Shown here piece after piece: positions 26,415 to 36,048 of a stretch of DNA of 60,222 nucleotides. Source of the DNA: Planctomycetaceae bacterium. GTDB taxonomy: Bacteria; Planctomycetota; Planctomycetia; Planctomycetales; Planctomycetaceae. Under the pieces are notes generated by a model. The model saw only the letters and a list, made by a program, of their open reading frames with translations, was not told the origin of the DNA and did not search any database. The stretch spans positions 1 through 60,222 of the forward strand of contig PBSL01000045.1 in assembly GCA_002726205.1 (NCBI GenBank), in the 5' to 3' direction. Position numbers and translations under genes: made by a program. Position 1 is the stretch's first letter. Every line of letters begins with the position of its first letter.

Positions 26415-28895
26415 ATGGCTGGGTTTCGAGGTTCCTGCTGGTTGATCGCACCATTGCTGATGGTGCTGCTTGCCGACGGTACGCGCGGTGACGAGCCTTC
26501 GCCGGCGGAACTGGCCGGTCTTGAATCCGTGTCGGTTTTTCCCCGTGCCGTGCGGTTGCATGGTCATAACGAGCGGCAACAGTTGATCGTCACCGGTCAT
26601 CGGTCCGACAAGACACTGCTCGATGTGGGGCGTGTCGCGAAGTACTCGGTCCGGCCGGCCGGCGTGATCACGATCAGTTCCGATGGAAAATTGACGTCGC
26701 GACGCAGTGGAACCGCCCGGGTACGCGTTGATGTCGGTGCTGTGCACGTCGAGTCGGTTGTCGAGGTTGTTGAAGGAGAGACATATCGTCGGATTGATTT
26801 CACCAACGACATCAACCCGTGGTTGACCCGCCTGGGCTGCAACACTGGGAGTTGTCATGGCAAGACGACCGGCCGGGGAGGTTTTCGGCTGAGCCTGTTT
26901 GGGAACCATCCCGACTGGGATCACGAGTGGATCACACAGGGAGGACGGGGTCGGCGGATCTTTGCGTCCGCTCCCGGTCAGTCGCTGTTGTTGCGGAAGC
27001 CGACGATGGCGATGCCCCATGGAGGTGGTCGGCGGCTGAGGCTGGATTCCGACGAGTATCGCCTGTTGCGGCGATGGGTGGCCGGGGGGACTCGCTGGGG
27101 AGATTCTGCTGCCCGGCGGCTGGTGGGAATCGAGATTTACCCGGGAAATTCCACGCTGGAGTCGCAACGGCGACAGCAACTGACGGTGACGGCTCGCTAC
27201 GACGACGCCTCGACTCGCGATGTGACCCGCTTCGTGGAACTCAGGACAAATGATTCCAGCCTGGTCGAGGTCGACGGCGAGGGGTTGGTGGCTGCCGGCG
27301 ATCGGACCGGTGAAACCGCGGTGATCGCCCTGTTGCAGGGGCAGGTGGCCACGGCGCGACTGACGGTTCCGTTGGGACAACCCCGGGCAAAGTGGCCGCC
27401 GTTTCCGTTGGCCAATCTGGTCGATGGGCACGTCGAGAAGAAACTGCGGGCTTTGGGTGTCGCGCCATCGCCGGTCTGCGACGACGCCACCTTCCTCAGG
27501 CGTGTCACGCTGCACCTGGCCGGTCGGATTCCCCGACCGGATGAACTGACGGCGTTCCTGTCCGAGTCCGGCACGGACAAACGCAGTCGACGGGTCGAGA
27601 AGTTGTTGGCTTCGGCGGATTACGCCGACACGTTCGCGCAGAAATGGTCGGACCTGCTGCGGAACAAGCGTCGAGGCCAGAAGGACCGGATTCCCGGGAC
27701 GATCGCGTTTCACCGTTGGATTCGCAATGCGCTGGCTACGGGGATGCCTTACGACAGGTTCGTGCGAGCGATCCTGACAGCGACCGGCAATGTCAGCGTT
27801 TCGCCGCCGGCGCAATGGTATTCAGAGGTCCGTTACCTGGATCGCTATGTTGACGATAGCGCCCAGGTCTTTCTCGGTTTGCGTATTGGTTGTGCCCGTT
27901 GCCATCATCACCCTTTCGAGAACTTCACGCAGCGGGATTACTTCGGCCTCGCGGCGTTCTTCACGCGGGTTGGCCGGCAGGGAGGGACGGGGGTTGCCGA
28001 GCGTCGGGCGAACGAAACCGTGTTCATCAAGGCCACCGGCAGTGTCAAGCACCCGGTGACCGGCGAGATCGTCAAGCCCCACGGGCTGGGAGGTGCCGAC
28101 ATCGACGTGCCTTCTTACGCCGATCCACGCCACAAGCTTGTCGATTGGATGGCGGGTCCGCAGAACCCCTACTTTGCCCACGCGTTTGTCAATCGGATGT
28201 GGGCACACTGTTTTGGTCGCGGACTGGTTGAACCGATCGACGATCTGCGGATGACCAACCCGGCCACCAATCCTCCCCTGCTGAACGCGCTGGCCCGCGA
28301 CTTCATCAGCAGTGGTTTCGACATGCGGCGAGTCCTCCGGCGGATCACGACCAGCACCACCTACCAACTCGTTTCGACGGCCAATGCCGATAACCTCGAC
28401 GAGACCCAGGGCCATTCACGGTTTTATCCTCAGCGGCTTTCCGCCGAGGTCCTGCTTGATGCAATCGACATGGTGACCGATCGACCGACCGGTTACAGCG
28501 GCCTGCCCCAGGGCACCCGGGCGATGCAATTGCCCGACGAGAACTATTCGAACAGGTTCCTGACGCTTTTTGGCCGACCACCTCGAGAGAGTGCCTGCGA
28601 GTGTGAACGGACGTCAGCTCCGAGCCTCTCGCAATCCCTGTTCACTCTCAACGACAGTTTCCTGCTGGGAAAGGTCTTTGACGCCAAGGGAACCGCCACC
28701 CGCCTGGCGACGGCCTCCGGCGATCACGCCACCCGTGTCGGTCGCCTGTTCCTGCTCGCGCTGTCCCGACCGGCGACGGCCGTCGAGATCGAAAAAGCAG
28801 TCAAGTACATCGGCTCTGAAACCGATCCCAAGACTGCCTACGGCAATCTGCTGTGGGCGCTGATCAATACCAAGGAATTCCTGTACAATCACTAG
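26415..28895 (+). CDS. DUF1549 and DUF1553 domain protein with N-terminal Ig-like and haem-like region
   Basis: 826 residues with an N-terminal signal peptide (cleavage near GTRGDE). Bacterial Ig-like (BIG2-type) segments lie near residues 40-120 and 245-320. A CNTGSCHG segment around 141 is the degenerate CxxxxCH typical of this planctomycete family. DUF1549 spans ~334-540 and DUF1553 ~566-800 (NPYFAHAFVNRMW). These exported proteins are almost always followed by a DUF1501 gene, as here (40-bp gap to the chosen start). The pair is thought to act on sulfated or complex organic matter, but no member's reaction is established to my knowledge. Confidence 0.88.
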   Translation: MAGFRGSCWLIAPLLMVLLADGTRGDEPSPAELAGLESVSVFPRAVRLHGHNERQQLIVTGHRSDKTLLDVGRVAKYSVRPAGVITISSDGKLTSRRSGTARVRVDVGAVHVESVVEVVEGETYRRIDFTNDINPWLTRLGCNTGSCHGKTTGRGGFRLSLFGNHPDWDHEWITQGGRGRRIFASAPGQSLLLRKPTMAMPHGGGRRLRLDSDEYRLLRRWVAGGTRWGDSAARRLVGIEIYPGNSTLESQRRQQLTVTARYDDASTRDVTRFVELRTNDSSLVEVDGEGLVAAGDRTGETAVIALLQGQVATARLTVPLGQPRAKWPPFPLANLVDGHVEKKLRALGVAPSPVCDDATFLRRVTLHLAGRIPRPDELTAFLSESGTDKRSRRVEKLLASADYADTFAQKWSDLLRNKRRGQKDRIPGTIAFHRWIRNALATGMPYDRFVRAILTATGNVSVSPPAQWYSEVRYLDRYVDDSAQVFLGLRIGCARCHHHPFENFTQRDYFGLAAFFTRVGRQGGTGVAERRANETVFIKATGSVKHPVTGEIVKPHGLGGADIDVPSYADPRHKLVDWMAGPQNPYFAHAFVNRMWAHCFGRGLVEPIDDLRMTNPATNPPLLNALARDFISSGFDMRRVLRRITTSTTYQLVSTANADNLDETQGHSRFYPQRLSAEVLLDAIDMVTDRPTGYSGLPQGTRAMQLPDENYSNRFLTLFGRPPRESACECERTSAPSLSQSLFTLNDSFLLGKVFDAKGTATRLATASGDHATRVGRLFLLALSRPATAVEIEKAVKYIGSETDPKTAYGNLLWALINTKEFLYNH

Positions 28896-28934
28896 GTGTC
28901 GCCGACCACCCCGGCGATGTGCCAGGATCCAAGC

Positions 28935-30350
28935 ATGAACCATTCCACGCCGCACTGTCCCGGGCCGATCGATCGACGCAGCTTCCTGAAGATCGGTGGC
29001 CTGAGCCTGGGAGCGCTTTCGAGCGGTCTCGATCCAGACCTGGCCGGTTTGTTGGCGGCCGAGGCGGTTGGTAAGGCACTTGACGAGAAGTTTTCCGTCA
29101 TCCTCTTCTGGGCCAACGGCGGGCCAAGCCATCTCGAGACCTTCGACCTGAAACCCGAGGCTCCACTGGAGTACCGCGGGGAGTTCCAGCCGATCACGAC
29201 GAACGTTCCCGGCATGGATATCTGCGAGTTGTTGCCGCGGTTGTCGTCGATGGCCGACAAGTTTTCGATCGTCCGCAGCCTGTTTCACAATCGTAACGAG
29301 CACTCGGGCGGCACCTGCCGGTTCCTCAGCGGCTACACGCCCAAGGCGGCCAACCCGGCCGATGCCGAATTTCCGGAACTGGGATCGGTCGTGGCCAAGC
29401 AGTTGGAACACCAGGTGAAGGACATCCCCCTGTTTGTTGCCAACACCAAGTTCTACGGCGGAGGACCGGCCTACCTGGGAGCCGCTCACTCGGCCTTCAT
29501 GCCCAACTCCAAGTCGATCACCTCCAGCGGAGCGAACCGATACGACCCGGTACCGCTGTTCGGGGCCAAGGACGGTGAACTGGCTGCTCGCAACGATGCC
29601 CTGAAGGCACTGAAGAAACGAAATTCCCTGCTGTCGGAGTTTGATGTCTTCCGTCGTGAACTCGACCGATCGGGCTCGATGAATGCCCTGGACAAGTTCC
29701 GTCGGCGGGCACTGGATATGCTGACCAGTCCACGGACGGCCCAGGCCTTCAATCTGAACAAGGAGTCCGAAGCCACCCGGCGACGCTACGGCAAGACGCA
29801 CTGGGGCCGCAGCCTGTTGTTGTCCAGGCGGTTGGTGGAACACGGCGTCCGCTTTGTCCAGATGCAGGCCACGTTCCGTCTCAAGAAGGAAACCGGCCGG
29901 ACCAGCAACTGGGACGACCACAGCGTCAACGCGGATGTCTTCAAGGCCTACGGGGAGCGGATGCCGGTCTTTGACCAGGCGGTGCCGGCGCTGATCGAGG
30001 ATCTCTACCAGAGAGGGCTCAACGAGCGGGTCCTGTTCATCTTCTGTGGCGAGTTCGGTCGTACGCCAAAGATTGGTCACCAGGACAAGAAGACCAAGCG
30101 GCCCGGTCGCGATCACTGGTCCCGGTCGATGAGCATCTTTCTTTCCGGCGGCGGTCTGAAGATGGGCCAGGTTGTCGGCTCGACCAACGCCCGGGGCGAG
30201 GATCCCGCTTCCCGGGTGATGAACAGCAACTGCCTGCTGTCGACGGTCTACCATCGCTTCGGGATCAACACCAAGCACGTCTATTACGACAACAGCGGTC
30301 GCCCGGTGCCTGTACTGGCCGATGGCGAGCCAATTCGCGAGCTGCTGTAG
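28935..30350 (+). CDS. DUF1501 family protein, Tat-exported
   Basis: 471 residues. The N-terminus has a twin-arginine signal (DRRSFLKIGGLSLGAL). The core resembles the alkaline-phosphatase/sulfatase fold: WANGGPSHLETFDLK, then HNRNEHSGG, and FCGEFGRTPKIG with RDHWSRS. ATG 28935 is preceded by AGGA at 7 nt, better than GTG 28896 that abuts the upstream stop. It is the usual partner of the DUF1549/DUF1553 protein. A hydrolase role is probable from the fold, but the substrate is unknown. It converges with the selenoprotein gene (28 bp between stops). Confidence 0.88.
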   Translation: MNHSTPHCPGPIDRRSFLKIGGLSLGALSSGLDPDLAGLLAAEAVGKALDEKFSVILFWANGGPSHLETFDLKPEAPLEYRGEFQPITTNVPGMDICELLPRLSSMADKFSIVRSLFHNRNEHSGGTCRFLSGYTPKAANPADAEFPELGSVVAKQLEHQVKDIPLFVANTKFYGGGPAYLGAAHSAFMPNSKSITSSGANRYDPVPLFGAKDGELAARNDALKALKKRNSLLSEFDVFRRELDRSGSMNALDKFRRRALDMLTSPRTAQAFNLNKESEATRRRYGKTHWGRSLLLSRRLVEHGVRFVQMQATFRLKKETGRTSNWDDHSVNADVFKAYGERMPVFDQAVPALIEDLYQRGLNERVLFIFCGEFGRTPKIGHQDKKTKRPGRDHWSRSMSIFLSGGGLKMGQVVGSTNARGEDPASRVMNSNCLLSTVYHRFGINTKHVYYDNSGRPVPVLADGEPIRELL

Positions 30351-30378
30351 TCGCGCTGCGGGTCGAGTTTCCGGATTG

Positions 30379-30975
30379 TCACTCGTCGGACCCGGGCCGA
30401 AACCGTGCCGGCGGGATCTGCAGTTCCCGGTGGCTGGAGCTCTTCAGGCCGAACGCATCGGCAACACGGTTGAAGAACGCAAACAACGCCGTCACGTAAA
30501 CCGCCTCGGCGATCTGTGGATCGCTCCAGCCGGCCTTTCGCAGCCCGGCCACATCCTCGTCGGTCGTCTCGGCCGGTGCCAGCGTCAGCTGCTTCACGAA
30601 TTCCAGCAAGACGCGTTCAGGCTTGTTGAGCTTGTCGCTGTCGAGGTTGCCCTGCTGGAGAGCCGCGACGACCGAACTGTCCTCATCCTGCAACTGCAGG
30701 AAGAATGCGTGGCCGTCAGTTCAGTATTCACACTGGTTCAACGCCGAGACATAGGTGGCAATCGCCTCTTTTTGCCGCCGGTCGAGATGTCCGTCGGTGA
30801 AGTGCAGGCCGTAGGAGGCCTGCATGACCTGGGCGAGAAAATCCGGACGGGCGGAGAAGCATTTCAGGATCTCCGGCATCTGGTCCCGGTCCGGGTTCTC
30901 GTCTTTCCAGGCCGAGTAGATCTCGGCCAGTTCACCGTCGGCCTGGTTGTCCTCGGTCCACGCGATTCGTGCCAT
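30379..30975 (-). CDS. Peroxidase-related AhpD-like protein with in-frame TGA: probable selenoprotein (CxxU)
   Basis: 198 residues if TGA 30723-30721 is read through. The upstream part (84 codons) ends ...NQCEY and the downstream part continues in the same frame with TDGHAFFLQLQ. In the carboxymuconolactone decarboxylase/AhpD superfamily this position is the second Cys of CxxC, followed by a conserved His (CxxCxxxH), so the TGA sits at C82-x2-U85-x3-H89. Both halves keep family features (SALNQCEY; WSDPQIAEAVYVTALFAFFNRVADA). ATG 30975 has a strong GGAGG 10 nt upstream. A SECIS-like hairpin follows. It starts 4 bp after the CRTAC1 gene, with its SD inside that gene. Expected role: thiol/selenol peroxidase or disulfide reductase. 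Alternative: a point nonsense mutation or sequencing error. The final stop is also TGA. Confidence 0.8.
30682..30705 (-). promoter_or_regulatory. SECIS-like hairpin downstream of the in-frame TGA
   Basis: Starting 15 nt after the TGA, the mRNA can fold: CCTGC/GCAGG plus a T-A pair, a T-T mismatch, then C-G, T-A and T-G pairs, capped by loop AGTT (30695-30692), 25 nt after the TGA. A G within the first two loop positions and this UGA-to-loop distance agree with the bacterial SECIS model as I recall it (roughly 16-37 nt). Confidence 0.65.
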
Positions 30976-30979
30976 GGTC

Positions 30980-32920
30980 TTATTTCCTCCCGGTTTCCGG
31001 CGGTGTTTTCTGGGGCTGGGTGATTTCGTGCAGGCGGTCAATCGCCGGCGTGAGAATCGTCTGGGTCGTGCCATCCGACCAGCGAACAACGAGCTTGTCG
31101 ACGGTTTCGGCCTTGCCGAGGCCGAAGGTGACGGGCAGTTCGACCTGCGAGAGATAGCTGCGGGTGGGCATCACCTGCTGGCTGACAACCTGGTCTCCCC
31201 GGTGCACGTCGATCCAACTGCCGATGGCGCTGCGGTTGACCTGCCGTCCGGTAAGCCGGACACGCAGCCAGTGGTGGTCGAGATTCTGGTCGTTGCGGAG
31301 CAGGCGGGGTGCCCCGCCGGTTGATGTGATCAGCAGATCGAGATCTCCGTCGCCGTCGATGTCGGCATGGCTGGCACCTCGCCCGACCATTCGCCTGGCG
31401 AAGTCGCTGCCGCACTGCCTGGCGTCCAGGGCCACGAACTCGTTCTCGAATTCGGGCCCGCAGTTCCACAACAGTTGCGGAGGTTGCTCGTAAAACTGGC
31501 TGGGCTGGACGAGGTTGATGTCATCTTCGAGGTGCCCGTTGGCGGCAAAGAGGTCGAGTCGGCCATCCAGGTCGGCATCGAAGAAGAAAACACCGAAGGT
31601 CAGCTCGGGTCGGGTTGGCGGGGCGATGCCGTTGGCGACCGCCTCGTCCTGGAACTGCGGCAGTTGATCCGACAGCGGTCGTCTCACGTACAACGCCGTC
31701 GTCTCGTTGGCGAAGTTCCCGATGGCAATTCCCAGTTCGTCGGTGTTGCGGAAGCGGCTGACATCGATACCCATTGCCCCGCGGGCGTTGCCGTTGCTGT
31801 CGAAGGCGATGCCCGCCCTGCGGCCTTGCTCGTCAAACGTGCCGTCACCCTTGCCCAGGAACAGGAAGTTGCGGACCGTGTCGTTGGCGACGACCAGGTC
31901 GATGTGACCGTCGGCGTTGAGGTCGGCGAAGGCCACACCCAGCGACTTGGCCAGGGGCGCCTGGGAACTGCTGTGCTTGACCTGGACGCCGGCGGAAGCC
32001 GAGACGTCGCTGAAGGTTCCGTTGCCGTTGTTGCGGTAAAGGTAGGGAAAATTGCCCTCGAAGTCCTGGGGACGGCCGTAGGCTCGCCGCTTGCCGTCGA
32101 GCGTGAAGTTCTGGGCGAGGTCGAAGTCCTTGTTCCAACGCACGTAGTTGCAGACGAACAGGTCGAGGTCACCGTCGTTGTCGGCGTCAAAGAAGCCACA
32201 ACTGGAACTCCACTGTTGGTCACCACCGGCCACTCCTGCCTTGGCTGTCACGTCTTCGAATTCCTGACCCGTGTTGCGGAACAGGCGGTTGGTGCCCACG
32301 GCACTGACGAACAGGTCCACCCGTCCATCGTTGTCGTAGTCGCCGACGGCGGCTCCCATGCCGTACAACGAAACCTCCAGGCCCCAGGCCGCGGTGACAT
32401 CGGTGAAACCGCCTCGTCCGTCGTTGGCCAGGAGAGCGAGTGTGGCCGCCGGGGGCGGTTTGAGACGAGGATCCCAGTCCCAGCGGTTCGAGTTGACCAG
32501 CAGCAGGTCCTGGTCGCCATCACCCTCGATGTCCAGGAACGCGCAGCCGCCGCCCATCGTCTCGGGCAGTAGTTTTCGGCCATAGGCGCCGTTCTCGTGG
32601 ACGAAATCGATGCCGGCTGCCTGCGTGATGTCGGTGAACGGGATCTGCGGAATTCTTGCCTCCGGTCGCGCGGGCACGACGGGCACCTGCAGCGGAGCCC
32701 GTTCGGTCGTGATGACCGGATCGCTGCGAACCAGGTACCGTGCCAGCAGGCCACCGCCAACGATCAGCCCGATCGCCACGAACACGACCAGTGACCGGAT
32801 CAACGCGGTACCGATCACCGCGTCGTCACGTTCTTCGGTGTCCATGTCGTAATCGAGAGTCTCTTCGGGATCGGTGACCGGCTCAACTCGCGATCCGGCA
32901 TCGACGGGCAAATCGTTCAT
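30980..32920 (-). CDS. CRTAC1-type FG-GAP/UnbV protein, membrane anchored
   Basis: 646 residues. One transmembrane helix lies at ~40-63, so the bulk faces outside. FG-GAP (VCBS-like) repeats with Ca-loop patterns (DIEGDGDQDLLL, DYDNDGRVDLFV, DADNDGDLDLFV, DADLDGRLDLFA) fill residues ~95-530. An ASPIC/UnbV domain closes the protein (~545-640, HHWLRVRLTG...GS...VHRGD). It starts inside the stop of the cytochrome gene (ATGA) and ends 4 bp before the AhpD-like start, so the three are coupled. Related human CRTAC1 is a secreted cartilage protein; bacterial functions are unknown. Probably a beta-propeller binding module. Confidence 0.85.
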   Translation of the reverse strand: MNDLPVDAGSRVEPVTDPEETLDYDMDTEERDDAVIGTALIRSLVVFVAIGLIVGGGLLARYLVRSDPVITTERAPLQVPVVPARPEARIPQIPFTDITQAAGIDFVHENGAYGRKLLPETMGGGCAFLDIEGDGDQDLLLVNSNRWDWDPRLKPPPAATLALLANDGRGGFTDVTAAWGLEVSLYGMGAAVGDYDNDGRVDLFVSAVGTNRLFRNTGQEFEDVTAKAGVAGGDQQWSSSCGFFDADNDGDLDLFVCNYVRWNKDFDLAQNFTLDGKRRAYGRPQDFEGNFPYLYRNNGNGTFSDVSASAGVQVKHSSSQAPLAKSLGVAFADLNADGHIDLVVANDTVRNFLFLGKGDGTFDEQGRRAGIAFDSNGNARGAMGIDVSRFRNTDELGIAIGNFANETTALYVRRPLSDQLPQFQDEAVANGIAPPTRPELTFGVFFFDADLDGRLDLFAANGHLEDDINLVQPSQFYEQPPQLLWNCGPEFENEFVALDARQCGSDFARRMVGRGASHADIDGDGDLDLLITSTGGAPRLLRNDQNLDHHWLRVRLTGRQVNRSAIGSWIDVHRGDQVVSQQVMPTRSYLSQVELPVTFGLGKAETVDKLVVRWSDGTTQTILTPAIDRLHEITQPQKTPPETGRK

Positions 32921-35865
32921 TGGTCTTCTCCGCTCTCGGTCGTCTTGTCAGCGCCTGCTCCGGTCGGGTCTGCGATCGGCAGCCCGGGAGTTCCTGCTCG
33001 ATGCAGCGAGTAGAACACCGGTTCCTCGGCCGCGGCGTTGGCCGCCGGGTAGCGGCTCTTGGCCAGTCCCACGGCGCGGTCCCGGGCGTTGTCGTCGGGT
33101 TTGAATCGGGCGTGCAGTTGGGCATGTTGGCCCGCCTGCTTCAGGTCACCCAGCTCCTGGTACAGCTGCTGCAGGTTGTAGTGAGCGGTGACGTTCTCCG
33201 AGTCGAGCGCCAGGGTCTGCTGGAATGTCTCGATGGCTTTCTCGAGAAACGCCCGTCGCTGCGGGGCGACCTCGGCGGTCCGCAATCTCCGGGCCCGATC
33301 GAAGTAGGTCTGGCCAAGCAGGTTGATGATGCGGAAGTCCTTGCTGAAATCGAATCCTCTCCGGAGCATCTCGGGGGTCTGGTCCTCGAGCACGCTGCGG
33401 AAATTCTGCTCGGCCTTTTCCAGCTGGTTGAGATCCCGGGCGACCAGTCCGGAGAGCCAGGCGATTGTCCAGGGGGGTGCCGCCGGTTCGGTGATTTCCG
33501 AGGCCCGCGCCAGGGCCGCGGCCGCCTCGGTCAGTCGGCCCTCGCGGAAGAGGACCCGGGCGAGGTTCAAGGGGCCGTCACAGCGCCCCAGTTTCTCGAC
33601 CTCGGCAAAGGCGGCCGCCGCCTGCCTGAGTTCACTTTTGCCCTTCAGGAACAGGCCGATCCCATAGTCGTTCCAGCGGGTCCAGGGTGGGATTGTCGAG
33701 TCGGCGTTGGCGGTTTCCGTTTCGCTGCCTTCGACCGGAAACGTCACCGAATCGACCGCCAGCACGGTGATCGGCAGGTCGTTGCGGAGTCGGCCGGTTG
33801 CCGAATCGAGGCCCCGGATCGGCCGATCGCCCTTCTTGTGGCTGCGGGCGATGAAGTCGGTGTACTGCTTGTCGAACTTGCGGTAGTTGAGCTGGATCTC
33901 GACGGTGATCGGTCCGTCGAGGGTCTTGGGCAACACGAGCTGGTAGTGCACCGTCTGGGCGGCGCCGGGTGGAATCTGGTGGTTGTAGAGCGGAGTGAAG
34001 ATGTCCTGAGGATTGCGACGGTCAATCCGGTGGCCGTTGACATCGAGCAGGAAAACATTGACGAAATGCGCCCAGGGATCGACCTCACGATGTTCGTCGA
34101 GTGTACCGTTGGCTCCGATGACGCGGTCGCCCGAACGGACTGTCACCGTCAGCCAGACTTCGTTGGAATCGACAGTGCCCTGGGTAAAGAGATGGCCGAG
34201 CTTGACGGTGCGGATGACCGCGTCGAGCAGGTACGAGCGGCCGGGGGTGAGCGTCGGCACCGTGGGTCTCAGCGGTGCGTGGAGTGTTCCGGACAGCGAA
34301 GCGTTCTCGCGGAGTGCAAAGAGGTCGAGCCGCATCGTGCCCTCGAGAAATTTCTGCTGTGCGCGGATTGTCTCGGGCCGATCACGGAACCAGGCGATTC
34401 CCGTGTTGGCGCCCGGGAACAGGTGGTCGTGGACCGTCAGCGCCGTGGAATCCCCAAACGGTCTGGCACCGAAATCGGTCGACTCGACCAGTGGCATGTG
34501 GCAGCGGTTGCAGTTCTTTTCGGTCTTGGGCGGGAAGTAGAAACTCTGGGCACCATGTCCGAGTCCGGAGAGCAGGAAGGTGTCGTAGTGATTCTGACCA
34601 CGAATGAAACTTTTTTGGTACGGCTGGTCGTTGATCTGCTTGAACCGATTCAGTGCCAGCGGCAGGTGCACCTTGTGACAGACACTGCAGAACTCGGTTG
34701 TCTTGTGCAGGGGTTTCAGGAAGGTCTTCTTGTGGAAGTCGGGCTTGGCTTTTACCAGCTGGTTGTTGATCCACTGCAGGATGGCGTTGTCGCTGGTGGC
34801 GAACGGGTAGTGCAGGGGTTCCTCGATCGTGTAGTCGGAGTTGCCTCGTGTGCTGTTGATGTGCGTGATCGCGTGGCAGACGGTGCAGGTGATTCCCGCG
34901 TGGGCGGTGGGATCGTTGACGTCGTCGTAGTTGGACTGGTCGAAGGCCCCGCTGAAGAACGGGACCGGGTCGTGGCAACCAGCACACCAACGCGACGCGC
35001 GGACGTTGCCGTCGTGTCGCATGGCGACCTGCCGGGTTTCACGGACGCTGGGCAGGTAGGCGGGGTTGTTGAACGAACTGATCCGGTGAACGCTGTCGGA
35101 CCAGGCCGAGTGGATATCGGGGTGACATTTCCTGCAGTAGTCGTCCATCATCAACGCCTGTCGCGGGATGAACTTGCCGGTGGTGGTCCGAGCCAGCGAC
35201 GGTTCAAAGTATTTCACGCCCTCCGGTGATCCCACCACGTTCCAGGCCCGTGGATCCTGGGAGTGCATGACGACCATCGCGACGACGGCCGCACCGGCGA
35301 CCGCGGCAAAACGGCCACCAATCCGCCACTTGATCCGTGGACCGGCCAGGCGATGCAGCCAGTACAGCCAGCCGGCAACCAACGGCAGCACGACATGCAG
35401 CCAGTAGACGGTCTCGCGTCCGGCGGGGTGCTTCAGGTCGATGACGCCCTCGATTCGAACCAGCAGGAATCCCGTGACCAGGACGGCGATCGATACAGCA
35501 AACAGCACGAGGCCAACTCGCACGGCCCGGCGGTTGCGACGGTCGTGGGCGTTGCGGATATGCAGGCAACCAAAGATGACCAGCGGACCGACGAGCAGCA
35601 GGCCGACGACGATGTGCCCCAGCAGCATCAGGAAGTAGAAGTGCGTTTGGTAGACCTCGTCGGTCAGCCACTGCATTGCGGTGATTGCCGAGAGATAGGC
35701 GGCGTTGGCGGATAACAGCGCCACCAGGACGAAGACGATCCACAGCAGCTTGCGCAGACCCGGGGTTACCGCGCGGACGTACATCCGGCGTGGCTGGTCC
35801 GAATCGCTTGTTGCAGTCGGAGAATCGGCTGATGGAATTTCGGGGAGTCGTTCGTGTTCGGACAT
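32917..35865 (-). CDS. Pentahaem c cytochrome with N-terminal membrane domain and C-terminal TPR repeats
   Basis: 982 residues from ATG 35865 (MSEHERLPEI). Five hydrophobic segments lie at ~40-62, 75-100, 115-137, 152-170 and 185-200. Five CxxCH motifs follow, at C244, C294, C327, C393 and C452, reminiscent of cytochrome c-554/NrfA-like multihaem proteins. A beta-rich middle and TPR-like repeats (~770-950) end the protein. It is translationally coupled to the CRTAC1 gene (ATGA). The membrane part plus haems suggest quinol-linked electron transfer to the outside; no catalytic Lys-haem motif (CxxCK) is seen. The frame extends 171 bp further upstream, but those residues are low-complexity. Confidence 0.85.
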   Translation of the reverse strand: MSEHERLPEIPSADSPTATSDSDQPRRMYVRAVTPGLRKLLWIVFVLVALLSANAAYLSAITAMQWLTDEVYQTHFYFLMLLGHIVVGLLLVGPLVIFGCLHIRNAHDRRNRRAVRVGLVLFAVSIAVLVTGFLLVRIEGVIDLKHPAGRETVYWLHVVLPLVAGWLYWLHRLAGPRIKWRIGGRFAAVAGAAVVAMVVMHSQDPRAWNVVGSPEGVKYFEPSLARTTTGKFIPRQALMMDDYCRKCHPDIHSAWSDSVHRISSFNNPAYLPSVRETRQVAMRHDGNVRASRWCAGCHDPVPFFSGAFDQSNYDDVNDPTAHAGITCTVCHAITHINSTRGNSDYTIEEPLHYPFATSDNAILQWINNQLVKAKPDFHKKTFLKPLHKTTEFCSVCHKVHLPLALNRFKQINDQPYQKSFIRGQNHYDTFLLSGLGHGAQSFYFPPKTEKNCNRCHMPLVESTDFGARPFGDSTALTVHDHLFPGANTGIAWFRDRPETIRAQQKFLEGTMRLDLFALRENASLSGTLHAPLRPTVPTLTPGRSYLLDAVIRTVKLGHLFTQGTVDSNEVWLTVTVRSGDRVIGANGTLDEHREVDPWAHFVNVFLLDVNGHRIDRRNPQDIFTPLYNHQIPPGAAQTVHYQLVLPKTLDGPITVEIQLNYRKFDKQYTDFIARSHKKGDRPIRGLDSATGRLRNDLPITVLAVDSVTFPVEGSETETANADSTIPPWTRWNDYGIGLFLKGKSELRQAAAAFAEVEKLGRCDGPLNLARVLFREGRLTEAAAALARASEITEPAAPPWTIAWLSGLVARDLNQLEKAEQNFRSVLEDQTPEMLRRGFDFSKDFRIINLLGQTYFDRARRLRTAEVAPQRRAFLEKAIETFQQTLALDSENVTAHYNLQQLYQELGDLKQAGQHAQLHARFKPDDNARDRAVGLAKSRYPAANAAAEEPVFYSLHRAGTPGLPIADPTGAGADKTTESGEDQ

Positions 35866-36048
35866 CGGGAAAGGTTCCAGGGATTGCCCGGCCGGGTCCG
35901 TTGAAGTTCGAGCCGGTGACCAGGACGATCGGACGAGGCCGGAGCGCGAGCGGAGACCTCTCGACGAGGAATCCGGAGCGCACGACGGTGGCAGAAGAAC
36001 AGCGCCCGGATGTTGGTGACGGCCGGGTCGCACCACGTCGAAAGAGAA

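Noticed and set aside
30721-30975. Reading the two parts of the AhpD-like frame as a pseudogene or two short genes
   Set aside because: The second part has no SD or good start codon, and the two parts together have the family length and order. The TGA is exactly at the redox Cys position and is followed by a SECIS-like hairpin.
32920-35229. Long open frame (769 codons) on the plus strand, antisense to the pentahaem cytochrome
   Set aside because: G+C-rich codon bias produces long antisense frames. It has no recognisable domain, and the minus-strand gene has five CxxCH motifs.
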